Assembly: GCA_950097015.1 (NCBI GenBank)
Contig: CATNEN010000038.1
Span: 28,674,501-28,738,500, forward strand
DNA length: 64,000 bases
Direction of reading: 5' to 3'
DNA from: Macrostomum hystrix
Taxonomy: Eukaryota; Platyhelminthes; Macrostomidae
Each line of letters starts with the position of its first letter. The stretch's first letter is position 1. The position numbers and the translations under genes are program-made. Positions 12,038 through 23,800 of this stretch are shown one piece after another. The notes under the pieces were generated by a model. It was not told the origin of the DNA, ran no database searches, and saw only the letters and a program-made list of their open reading frames with translations.

Positions 12038-13452
12038 TTGGGTGAGATTTGATAGGGTAAGATTTGATAGGGTGAGATTTGATAGGGTGAGATTTGATAG
12101 GGTGAGATTGGATGGGGAGAGATTTGATAGGGTGAAATTTGATAGGGTGAGATTTGATAGGGTGAGATTTGATAGGGTCAGATATGACAGGGTGAGATTT
12201 GATAGATTAAGATTGGATGGGGAGAGATTTGAGAGGGTGAGATTTGATAGGGTGAGATTTGATGGGGTGAGATATGACAGGGTGAGATTTGATAGATTGA
12301 GATTGGATGGGGAGAGATTTGATAGGGTGAGATTCGATAGGGTGAGATTTGATAGGGGGAGATTCGATAGGGTGAGATTGGATGGGGTGAGATTTGATAG
12401 GGTGAGATTTGATAGGGTGAGATTTGATAGGGTGAGATATGACAGGGTGAGATTTGATAGATTGAGATTGGATGGGGAGAGATTTGATAGGGTGAGATTC
12501 GATAGGGTGAGATTTGATAGGGGGAGATTCGATAGGGTGAGATTGGATGGGGTGAGATTTGATAGGGTGAGATTTGATAGGGTGAGATTTGATAGGGTGA
12601 GATATGACAGGGTGAGATTTGATACATTGAGATTGGATGGGGAGAGATTTGATAAAGTGAGATTTGATAGGGTGAGATTTGATAGGGTGAGATTTGATAG
12701 GGTCAGATATGACAGGGTGAGATTTGATAGATTAAGATTGGATGGGGAGAGATTTGAGAGGGTGAGATTTGATAGGGTGAGATTTGATGGGGTGAGATAT
12801 GACAGGGTGAGATTTGATAGATTGAGATTGGATGGGGAGAGATTTGATAGGGTGAGATTCGATAGGGTGAGATTTGATAGGGGGAGATTCGATAGGGTGA
12901 GATTGGATGGGGTGAGATTTGATAGGGTGAGATTTGATAGGGTGAGATTTGATAGGGTGAGATATGACAGGGTGAGATTTGATAGATTGAGATTGGATGG
13001 GGAGAGATTTGATAGGGTGAGATTCGATAGGGTGAGATTTGATAGGGGGAGATTCGATAGGGTGAGATTGGATGGGGTGAGATTTGATAGGGTGAGATTT
13101 GATAGGGTGAGATTTGATAGGGTGAGATATGACAGGGTGAGATTTGATACATTGAGATTGGATGGGGAGAGATTTGATAAAGTGAGATTTGATAGGGTGA
13201 GATTTGATAGGGTGAGATTTGATAGGGTCAGATTTGAAAAGGTGAGATTTGATAGGGTTAGATTTGATAGGGTGAGATTTGATAGGGTGAGATTGGATGG
13301 GGTTAGTTTGATAGGGTGAGATTAGATGGGGTTAGTTTTATAGGGTGAGATTGGATGGGGAGAGATTTGATAGGGTGAGATTTGATAGGGTGAGATCTGA
13401 TAGGGTGAGATCTGATAGGGTGAGATTTGATAGGGTGAGATCTGATAGGGTG
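12038..13452. repeat. 15-bp minisatellite GTGAGATTTGATAGG with 525-bp higher-order repeat
   Basis: The array lies downstream of the plus-strand gene. The block 12178-12627 recurs identically at 12703-13152, an offset of 525 bases (35 units). Variant units (GATATGACAG, GATTGGATGGGGAGA) keep their order between blocks. Confidence 0.95.
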
Positions 13453-13454
13453 TT

Positions 13455-13610
13455 AAAATTTCGAGGACGACTTCGAGGACAGCTATCTTGACGAGTCTGA
13501 GACATCGTCGGATGCTAACTGATAAACAGTTCTGACTGGAGGTCAGAAGTTCGAATCTGTAAATAATTCTAAACGCAACAGTTTTGAATTCGTCAATGGT
13601 GAAAATTTCG
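13455..13610 (+). pseudogene. Diverged duplicate of the gene's last codons and 3' UTR
   Basis: This segment repeats the end of the 11.9-kb exon: it encodes DDFEDSYLDESETSSDAN then TGA, against DDIEDCYLDDSETSSDAD in the gene. It then follows the same 3' UTR through to GGTGAAAATT. The AATAAA of the gene copy is TAAATAATT here, so the signal is lost. No splice acceptor or upstream coding sequence accompanies it. It lies on the far side of the 15-bp array, so the array probably expanded between two copies of a duplicated 3' end. Confidence 0.75.
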
Positions 13611-13985
13611 ATATAAATCTCTTTAGAAGTCTGCTTTCACAAATAAAAGATTCACTGAGATTCGTTATTTAATGTAAAAAAGACTGCAGTTTACAATTGT
13701 TTAAATACAAATAATACACATTAATTTAATGAATAAAAAGTATTTCTTTAAATGGTTATTTAAAAGATTCAGTTAAACTGTAATTGATTGTAACAAAGTG
13801 TAGCACAGATTTTAATGCACAAAGTCAATTTATACAGTAAAATGCTCGTTTCTTTCTAAAACAAAATTATAATTTACGATGTGCGGACACACGAAGAAGG
13901 CTTATTTTTGATACTTTTTGTTAGACGTGTGATTAAGGAAAATAGCTGCATTGGGTTTATCAGTACAGCATGCCACTTGTACATC
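13611..13985. other. AT-rich intergenic spacer
   Basis: Single-copy AT-rich sequence between two convergent genes. No gene seen. Confidence 0.5.
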
Positions 13986-13989
13986 GGTT

Positions 13990-14480
13990 AACGAAATTGA
14001 GAGAAAAAGAGAGAGGCGGAGAATGGGAGAGAATGGGGAGGGAAAGGAAAATGATGGGGAGAAATAGGGAGAGAAAATGTAGAGAGATGGGAGAAAGTGG
14101 GGAGAAAGAGGGGAGAGAGAAGGGAGAGAAAAGGGAGAGAGAGGTAGAGAGAAGGGAGAGAAAAGGGAGAGAGAGGGAGAGAGAAGGGAGAGAGAGGGAG
14201 AGAAAAGGGAGAGAGAAGGGAGAGAAAAGGGAGAGAGAGGGAGAGAGAGGGAGAGAAAAGGGAGAGAGAGGGAGAGAGAAGGGAGAGAGAGGGAGAGAAA
14301 AGGGAGAGAGAAGGGAGAGAAAAGGGAGAGAGAGGGAGAGAAAAGGGAGAGAGAAGGGAGAGAAAAGGGAGAGAGAGGGAGAGAGAGGGAGAGAAAAGGG
14401 AGAGAGAAGGGAGAGAAAAGGGAGAGAAAAGGGAGAGAGAAGGGAGAGAGAAGGAAGAGAGAAGGGAGAAGAGAGTGTAG
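13990..14480. repeat. GA-rich polypurine tract
   Basis: GAGAGAAAAGGGAGAGAGAG units, about 490 bases, just beyond the unc-13 stop codon. They could form triplex DNA. Confidence 0.9.
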
Positions 14481-14573
14481 AGATGGTGTAAAATGTAAAA
14501 AATTGTCCGCGAACATCAATCATACAGATTAGAGCACAGATGGAGACACGATCAAAGCAGTAGTTCAAGCAGA

Positions 14574-14862
14574 TCAAGCATCCCCATCTCCCTCAAATCT
14601 CTGCTCGCATTTGAGCCTAACAAAGTGCATGGCGGCCCTGTCGCCTATTCGCTGGGCGAGGACTCGCAGCACAGCCTGTCCGGTGGCGTCCCGATTGAGC
14701 CGTCGCCCGAGCAGGCACCAGCAGGCGCAGCTGCCTTCGCCGAGGACTTCGCGGAGCTGCAGTACAGTGACGCCTACTAGGCTGTCCCGACCAGCCAGCC
14801 GGTAGTGACGGCAGCTGATCTGCAACTCGAACCACTCCGGATCATTGTCTGGCTGGAGGATG
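14574..14862 (-). CDS. unc-13: unc-13 terminal exon: C2C second half and C-terminus
   Basis: The acceptor CCCATCGTCAG|CATCC restores the reading [18 protein letters not shown]. The exon then encodes [33 protein letters not shown] and [20 protein letters not shown] before TGA. An acceptor about 22 bases upstream was rejected on phase. Confidence 0.95.
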
Positions 14863-17800
14863 CTGACGATGGGGCGGGATTCTGACTGTGAGACTGGGTG
14901 AGATTTGATAGGGTGAGATTTGATAGGTTGAGATTTGATTGGGTGAGATTAGATGGGTGAAACTCGAAAGGGTGAGATTTGAAAGGGTGAGATTAGATTG
15001 GGTGAGATTTGATAGGGTGAGATTGGATGGGGTGAGATTTAAAAGGGTGAGATTTGAAAGGGTGAGATTTGATAGGGTGAGATTTGATAGGTTGAGATTT
15101 GATAGGGTGAGATTTGATAGGGTGAGATTTGATAGGGTGAGATTTGATAGGGTGAGATTGGATGGGGTGAGATTTGATAGGGTGAGATTTGATAGGGTGA
15201 GATTGGATGGGGTGAGATTTGAAAGGGTGAGATTTGAAAGGGTGAGGTTAGATTGGGTGAGATTAGATTAGGTGAAATTTTGATAGGGTGAGATAGATAA
15301 AGCCAGATTGAAAATGGTGAGATTGGACGGGTCGAGATTGAAAAATGAACAGGACATGGGTAAGCTGGCGATTATACTATTACTTGTGCACTTTAAAGAC
15401 ACTAAAAAACACAACTCACAAGTGAAACAGTTCATTGTACTTAGGCGCCTGGGTGCCCTTCCGGCAGCGGGTCGCGAATCTCTGCCGATTCAGTCCGCGG
15501 ACGGAACCTCCGTCCAGTCCCGGCCCAACCAGGGCCACCTCGATGTAGGGCCGGAACTGGCCAATAGGTTGCCACTTCAGACAACCGGCGGAAACAACGC
15601 GAACAGAGATTTTCACTTCACCTGTGGCTTCGTGCTTGAATAAGTCCACCTGAACTGACACCTCGCCTGTCTTGTCTTCAACGGCTAAGGAATCTGGAGT
15701 TTTATCGGTGACACAGATACCTGTTAAACTCCTGTTAGATACCTGTTAGATAGCTGTTAGATATCTGTCAGATAGCTGTTAGATATCTGTTAGATAACTG
15801 TTAGATACGTGTTAGACAACTGTTAGATATCTGTTAGATAGCTGTTAGATATCTGTCAGATAGCTGTTAGATATCTGTTAGATAACTGTTAGATACGTGT
15901 TAGACAACTGTTAGATATCTGTCAGATAACTGTTAGATAGCTGTTAGATATCTGTTAGATATCTCTTAGATAACTGTTAGATACGTGTTAGACAACTGTT
16001 AGATATTTGTTAGATAACTGTTAGATACGTGTTAGACAACTGTTAGATATTTGTTAGATAACTGTTAGATTTCTGTTAGACAACTTTTAGATATCTGATA
16101 CATACCTGTTAGATAGCTGTTAGATATCTGTTAGATAACTGTTAGATAACTGTTAGATACGTGTTAGACAACTGTTAGATATCTGTTAGATAGCTGTTAG
16201 ATATCTGTTAGATAACTGTTAGATAACTGTTAGATACGTGTTAGACAACTGTTAGATATCTGTGAAATATATGTTAGATAACTGTTAGATTTCGGTTAGA
16301 CAACTGTTAGAAAACTGTTAGATACGTGTTAGACAACTGTTAGATATATTTTAGATAACTGTTAGATACGTGTTAGACAACTGTTAGATATCTTTTAGAT
16401 AACTGTTAGACAACTGTTAGATATCTGTGAAATATCTGTTAGATAACTGTTAGATTTCTGTTAGACAACTGTTAGATATCTGTTAGATAGCTGTTAGACC
16501 ACTTTTAGGTACGTGTTCAATATCTCTTAAGTAACTGTTAGATATACTCTAAATCCATGTTAGACCCAGAGGCCACCTTTAAGAAGGTGACGCAACCTTC
16601 TATGAAATTTTCCTGAATGAAAATGTCTTTAACACCTTCGGAAATATACTTTCTCTTAGTTACCATTCTGCTCTGCTGTTCATTTCGTTAATTAGTCTGT
16701 TCGGTCAAAAGAAAACAAAATATTTTTTCACCGATAAGCACTTTGATTGGTCAAGCGAGACTTTTATAATTATTAAATCATGCAATTTCCACGTCAAATC
16801 TCTTTTTTAACGACTCACCTTGATTTGTCTGGGTGGCAACAAATAATTGAATTAAGGGTTCTGTGCTCTCAGAGTAGAGAGCCAGACAACAGCGCAGAGA
16901 ACGCAATTCTTGACTCTTCTCCAAGTAGGACAGTTTTAATCCGTTGCCATCGGCGTGGAAGTATTGCTTTATGGTTTCTATGACAACTAGAAAAACGTTG
17001 CATTGGTCACGCGTAAGCGGCTTTTGAGATTCCTGGAAATGAAAATGTGTGATTTACCGGTGATGTACAGATGTACAGGTGTGTGTTTGCCTGTTAGACA
17101 GGCAAGTGTACACCTGTTAGACAGGCAAGTGTGCACCTGTTAGACAGGCAAGTGTACACCTGTTAGACAGGCAAGTGTGCACCTGTTAGACAGGCACGTG
17201 TACACCTGTTAGACAGGCAAGTGTACACCTGTTAGACAGGCTAGTGTACACCTGTTAGACAGGCAAGTGTGCATCTGTTAGACAGGCAAGTGTGCACCTG
17301 TTAGACAGGCAAGTGTGCACCTGTTAGACAGGCACGTGTACACCTGTTAGACAGGCAAGTGTGCACCTGTTAGACAGGCAAGTGTACACCTGTTAGACAG
17401 GCAAGTGTACACCTGTTAGACAGGCAAGTGTGCACCTGTTAGACAGGCAAGTGTGCACCTGTTAGACAGGCACGTGTACACCTGTTAGACAGGCAAGTGT
17501 GCACCTGTTAGACAGGCAAGTGTGCACCTGTTAGACAGGCAAGTGTACACCTGTTAGACAGGCAAGTGTGCACCTGTTAGACAGGCACGTGTACACCTGT
17601 TAGACAGGCAAGTGTACACCTGTTAGACAGGCTAGTGTACACCTGTTAGACAGGCAAGTGTGCACCTGTTAGACAGGCAAGTGTGCACCTGTTAGACAGG
17701 CAAGTGTGCACCTGTTAGACAGGCAAGTGTACACCTGTTAGACAGGCAAGTGTGCACCTGTTAGACAGGCAAGTGTGCACCTGTTAGACAGGCACGTGTA

Positions 17801-20800
17801 CACCTGTTAGACAGGCAAGTGTGCACCTGTTAGATAGGCCAGTGTATACCTGTTGGACAGGCTAGTATACATCTATTAGATGGGCCAGTGTACACCTGTT
17901 AGACAGGCAAGTGTGCACCTGTTAGACAGGCAAGTGTGCACCTGTTAGACAGGCAAGTGTACACCTGTTAGACAGGCAAGTGTGCACCTGTTAGACAGGC
18001 TAGTGTACACCTGTTAGACAGGCAAGTGTACACCTGTTAGACAGGCAAGTGTACACCTGTTAGACAGGCAAGTGTACACCTGTTAGACAGGCAAGTGTAC
18101 ACCTGTTAGACAGGCAAGTGTGCACCTGTTAGACAGGCAAGTGTGCACCTGTTAGACAGGCAAGTGTGCACCTGTTAGACAGGCACGTGTACACCTGTTA
18201 GACAGGCAAGTGTACACCTGTTATACAGGCTAGTGTACACCTGTTAGACAGGCAAGTGTGCACCTGTTAGACAGGCAAGTGTGCACCTGTTAGACAGGCA
18301 AGTGTGCACCTGTTAGACAGGCAAGTGTGCACCTGTTAGACAGGCAAGTGTGCACCTGTTAGACAGGCAAGTGTACACCTGTTAGACAGGCAAGTGTGCA
18401 CCTGTTAGACAGGCACGTGTACACCTGTTAGACAGGCAAGTGTACACCTGTTAGACAGGCTAGTGTACACCTGTTAGACAGGCAAGTGTGCACCTGTTAG
18501 ACAGGCAAGTGTGCACCTGTTAGACAGGCAAGTGTGCACCTGTTAGACAGGCACGTGTACACCTGTTAGACAGGCAAGTGTGCACCTGTTAGACAGGCAA
18601 GTGTGCATCTGTTAGATAGGCCAGTGTATACCTGTTGGACAGGCTAGTGTACATCTATTAGATGGGCCAGTGTACACCTGCTAGACAGGCTAGTGTACAT
18701 CTATTAGACAGGCTAGTGTACACCTGTTAGATAGGCAAGTGTACACCTATTAGACAGGCAAGTGTGCACCTGTTAGACAGGCTAGTGTACACCTGTTAGA
18801 TAGGCCAGTGTACACCTGTTAGACAGGCTAGTGTACACCTGTTAGACAGGCTAGTGTACACCTGTTAGATAGGCAAGTGTACACCTGTTAGACAGGCAAG
18901 TGTACATCTATTAGATAGGCCAGTGTACACCTGTTAGACAGGCCAGTGTACACCTGTTAGACAGGCCAGTGTACACCTGTTAGACAGGCCAGTGTACACC
19001 TGTTAGACAGGCAAGTGTACACCTGTTAGACAGGCTAGTGTGCACCTGTTAGACAGGCCAGTGTACACCTGTTAGACAGGCCAGTGTACACCTGTTAGAC
19101 AGGCCAGTGTACACCTGTTAGACAGGCCAGTGAAAGAACGCAGAACAAACTTATTGATACAAACCGATAGCCAGCTGTCAGGAATGAGTTTCACCAGACC
19201 CCAGAACTGCCATCTCCGTGCTGTTTCAACCCGATCGTCGTCAGGCTTGTCCGTATCGCCACTGTTCAACAGCAGCTTCTTGTCAGTCTGCAACTCCTCC
19301 GATACGAACTTACTAGCAAGGCCTGTACTGATCGGCAGCAGAACCAGAAGCTCCAGGCTACGAATGGTCACCCGCCAGAGCCGCTTCAGCAGGCGTCGGA
19401 GTACGGCTCGTTCGCAATCGGCGGCAAGTAGCTCCAATGCGCCGTCGAGAAAGTCAACTAGGGGCCTAAGAACCGCATCAGCGGATTCTTGGACTAGCTG
19501 CTGCTGCTGCGCTGTTTGAGCAACTGTTGGCTGGCTAATTAAACATCGACGAGCAGCCTCGGCGCTGGAGCGAATCGTTGAAGCTTCGGAAGAGACCAAC
19601 TTTTGCGGCGTAGGGAGGAAAGATGGGTGAAATTGAAATCATTTTTTAGAACAACACAGACTCTCACTGGACATTGGAGGTTGTGCCTGAGACTAAGTTG
19701 AGTCCAAGTCTCAATCGATTAGTAAATTTCAGTCTCACCTGAGCAGCCATGGCGTCAAGCGATTCGCCCAGCTCCTCCTGAAGCTCTTGAAGAAGGCGAC
19801 AACTCTCCGCTGGCAGGCGCGCCTCGCCGCCCATGCTCTCGAAGAGCTGATGCAGCTGAACCCGCAGCTGCTGGGCATTGTTCAGCAGCACCCGAGCTGA
19901 AGCCGACGACGAACCGGAAGCCGTCCAGCTAGCAACAAAATCGGCTCTCATCACCCTGGCGTACTCCCGAAGCACCCTGGCAACCGAGGCAGCGAAGCGG
20001 CCCGTCTGCCTCGCGGCCACCTCCGGGTTGGCCGTGCCCAACCGTTGGAGCACCCGGTGGCACTGACCCAGCTGAGCGATGGCGTCAACCACGGAGGTGC
20101 TAAATCGCGAGTGCTCGGAGGATCTCTGAAATCCGTCCTGACGGTCTCTGGCGTAGGCGCTGCGCACGAATTGCAGGGAAGCGACCTCCATTTGGTCCAG
20201 CCAGCGAATAACGAACGGCTCAAACCAGGTTGGGAAGGCCGGCGGAGACTGCTGCTGGGTCACTGAAATAAGTATGTTAAATGAATACGAGCTACATCCT
20301 TATTTGCTAAAATTGCTTCCTTTTGTAACAGCCTACGAACTTTTGTGCCCATTGAGCATACAAGCACAAAGGTGTGTACATCTGCCCTGAATTTCTCTCC
20401 CGTGTCTTATCTCTCCCGTGTCTTATCTCTTCCGTGTCTTATCTCTCCCGTGTCTTATCTCTCCCGTGTCTTATCTCTCCCGTGTCTTATCTCTCTCGTG
20501 TCTCATCTCTCCCGTCTCTCATCTCTCTCTCGTGTCTCATCTCTCCCGTGTCTTATCTCTCTCGTGTCTCATCTCTCCCGTCTCTCATCTCTCTCTCGTG
20601 TCTTATCTCTCTCGTGTCTTATCTCTCCCGTGTCACATCTCTCCCATGTCTCATCTCTCCCGTGTCTTATCTCTCGCTTGTCTCATCTCTTCCGTGCCTC
20701 ATCTCTCCCGTGTCTCATCTCTCGCTTGTCTCATCTCTTCCGTGTCTCATCTCTCCCGGGGTTTATCTCTCGCTTGTCTCATCTCTCTTGTGTCTCATTT

Positions 20801-23800
20801 CTCCCGTGTCTCAACTCTCCCATGTCTTATCTCTCCCGTGTTTTATCTCTCGCTTGTCTCATCTCTCCCGTGTCTCATCTCTTCCGAGTCACACAAGAAT
20901 TGGCTTCTCTAAATAATATGCCAGTGCCAGAATTTCACCAGAGTTTTGACGCTGCTGCAGTCGATTCAGCGGAGAGATGTACTTATCGTAGAGGCACTGC
21001 ACCCTAATCAGCAGGTTCAGATACTCGCATTGGGCCGCTGCAGCGGCGGCCGCAGCCGCAGCCATCGCAGTCGTGTCAACATTTCGACGCGATTCCGCAG
21101 TTTCGTCCACGGTCTTGGATTTCGTGGTTTCGGCCGCGTCAGCCGAGCCGGAGGGGCTCAGCAGCAGCTGCTCTCGGCGTTGTTGCAGAACCATTTGCAG
21201 ATCCTCACCCAACAGATCCCAAAGAACAGCGGCACTCAGTTCTCCCAGACGAAGCTGTTGAGGAAACTGATTTAGCACCGGTGAGTAGACTGCCGTGTCC
21301 TCGTCAATGACCGCGGCAACCAGTTCCGTCATGCGAAACCAGAACTCCAAACTCTCCGGTGTCGGTTCAACAGCTCCTGAACTGGCCATCGAGCAGCCGC
21401 TGAGCTGGACGCAATTGTCGCGAACAAACCGGTAGGTGGTGCGTAAACAGTTCCTGGCGCACTCGCACAGGACCGCGGCTGCGCGCGGCGCGTTAGCCGA
21501 CTGTTGAACCTGACGAATATTTAGGAGACAAGGAGTGAGTTTAAGACGGTGACTCGACGAGAGTGACTCAAAAAGTGTGACTCGAGGAGAATGGCCTAAA
21601 GATATTTTACTTAATTGCAGGAGGCCTGGGGCACCTGACGCACAAGCACAGGAACGGCATGCCCCCAGGCCGGCGAACTAGGCGGGAGTCGCCCATCGCG
21701 CCATCTGGACCCCTGGACAAAGGCACCTCACACACAGCAAGCCAAGCGGGGAAGGGGCGGCAGCCGGACTCCCTCTCACCAGGCCCGCACAAGCACAGAG
21801 CAGACCAAACCAGGTCTTAGATGCCTGAAGGATAGGGAACGAGAGTACACATTGGTGCACGCCCGCCCCATCCCCATACAGCGCCTCACACCCGGCCCAA
21901 CGCACAAACACAAACAAGCAGGCATGCAGAAGGCAGGGGTTAAGCTATTTTAAATTAGCTTTGGTTGCACAGAATAAGGTGCATCTCCGCAAGTCGCCAC
22001 TTCGCAAACCTCCAACTAAGCCCCGAAAAAATGGTGACTTGGAGGGAGGAACGAACCAGCGACCATTGGAAAGTGAGGCAGCGACACTAGCCGCTGAGCC
22101 ACTCACCCGCTGTCCTAAAGATACTTACTCCAAGAGATAGAAAAAAGTTAAGAAATGACTCCAAGAGTGACTCGAGAGGAATCACTAACTCAACGAGAGT
22201 CACTCGAAGAGAGTGTTTCCAAGAGAGTGACTCAAAACTTAAACCAATGAGTGACTTCTGCATAAAAAACGCCTTCTCTGACCTTGAGTCGAAAGAATGC
22301 GATGCTAGTCAGTAAATCGACACAGGCCTTCAAATCCTGCAGCCGGTCTGGTCGCGAGGCTGGAAACGCCGATCGATAGCTGGACAAGCGAATTCGAAGA
22401 CTGTTGTGCAGCTGATCAATTAGCCGAATAAATCGATCTCGACCAAAATTGCTGGTTGTCAGTCTGTTGACACCGCCGCCCCCGGCACCTCCATTCTGAC
22501 TGGGAATTCCACCGTTATCCAAGCTGGCGCACTCCACAATGGTCGGACGGGCTAGCTGGGCGTTGATGTTGGCAAGGAGGCTAGATAGAACGGCCGGCAC
22601 GCCGGGGCAGGACAGTCGGGTTGTCAGGCAGGAGAAATGACTGCGTGGGATTTTGTTAATTGGATGACGTCACGAAACTGGAACACTGAAGGCTTGCAAA
22701 TCACTTTTGCCGAAATTTTGTTTTAGTCTGAAATAACCCCAATTAAAGGCCTCAATGCTACTTGTGCAATAAATTGATTAATAAGATATAAGCTCGTATA
22801 CCATTAATAATAATAATATTAATTGCAGGAGGGCTGTGGGCATTGGTACATAATTTAGTGACACTAGACCCGCAGCTAGCGAGGAGGCAGTTCAGCTCAT
22901 TCCGCTGACTCCTGAGCACACACGCACGCAGATACTGTACACAGGCACAGTGTACACTCTCACTGTGCCTTGGAGGTTGGCCCTCAAGGGCGTAAATTGC
23001 ACGACAAGCCTCCAAGCCTTCTCTTCGCGGCTGCCCCCCTTCGGTCTCTCCACTGTTGGGGGCTCACGTCATGGCCTGAAAGAGTCGATCGACTCCGTAT
23101 CGTCTGGCGAATTCCTCAACAATCTCCTGCGTGTCCGATTCGAAGTAGACCTGCCAGCCGCTCGGGCTGGCGCCGTTGCCATCGTCAGCAACCGTCGGAG
23201 CCACCGTCGGTAAAAGGTTGGACGCCGTCTTGCTTTGATCAGCCGATTCGTCGTTGGTGGCGGAGTTCGATTCGCTGATGTATTGAAACAGCACCTTTGA
23301 GGTGAAATGGAAAGTGTACTTTTAATGCACTGATCTTGTTGACAATGAATAAGGGAATAGATCGATAATTTATTTAAACGATAATAATCTAGTTCTTATT
23401 ATTCGTGTTGAATATCCTGACGTACTACTTCAAGAGTAGTTAAGTCTTTGACAGAAGATCATCGAACCTGTTAGATAGAGGATCATCGAACCTGTTAGAC
23501 AGCGGATCATCGAACCTGTTAGACAGAGGATTAGCAAACCTGTTAGACAGAGGATCATCGAACCTGTTAGACAGAGGATCATCGAACCTGTTAGACAGAG
23601 GATCGTCGAACCTGTTAGACAGAGGATTAGCAAACCTGTTAGACAGAGGATCATCGAACCTGTTAGACAGCGGATCATCGAACCTGTTAGACAGAGGATT
23701 AGCAAACCTGTTAGACAGAGGATCATCGAACCTGTTAGACAGAGGATCGTCGAACCTGTTAGACAGAGCTTCAAACCTGATAGACAGAGCTTTGAACCTG

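Noticed and set aside
12042-13319. 425-codon [10 protein letters not shown] frame
   Set aside because: 15-bp minisatellite translation, intergenic, with no start context or unique part.
14863-14885. Upstream acceptor for the last unc-13 exon (CTCACAG|TCAGAATCC)
   Set aside because: Its phase is incompatible with the donor at 15419. The internal acceptor at 14863 gives the conserved FHFIL reading.
16570-16690. Possible additional unc-13 exon reading [14 protein letters not shown]
   Set aside because: The exons at 17032-16819 and 15720-15420 join in phase and in homology without it, and it lacks a clear acceptor and donor pair.
17085-19132. CRISPR-like regular repeat spacing
   Set aside because: Units are directly abutting with no unique spacers, and the context is eukaryotic and intronic. 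It is a minisatellite.
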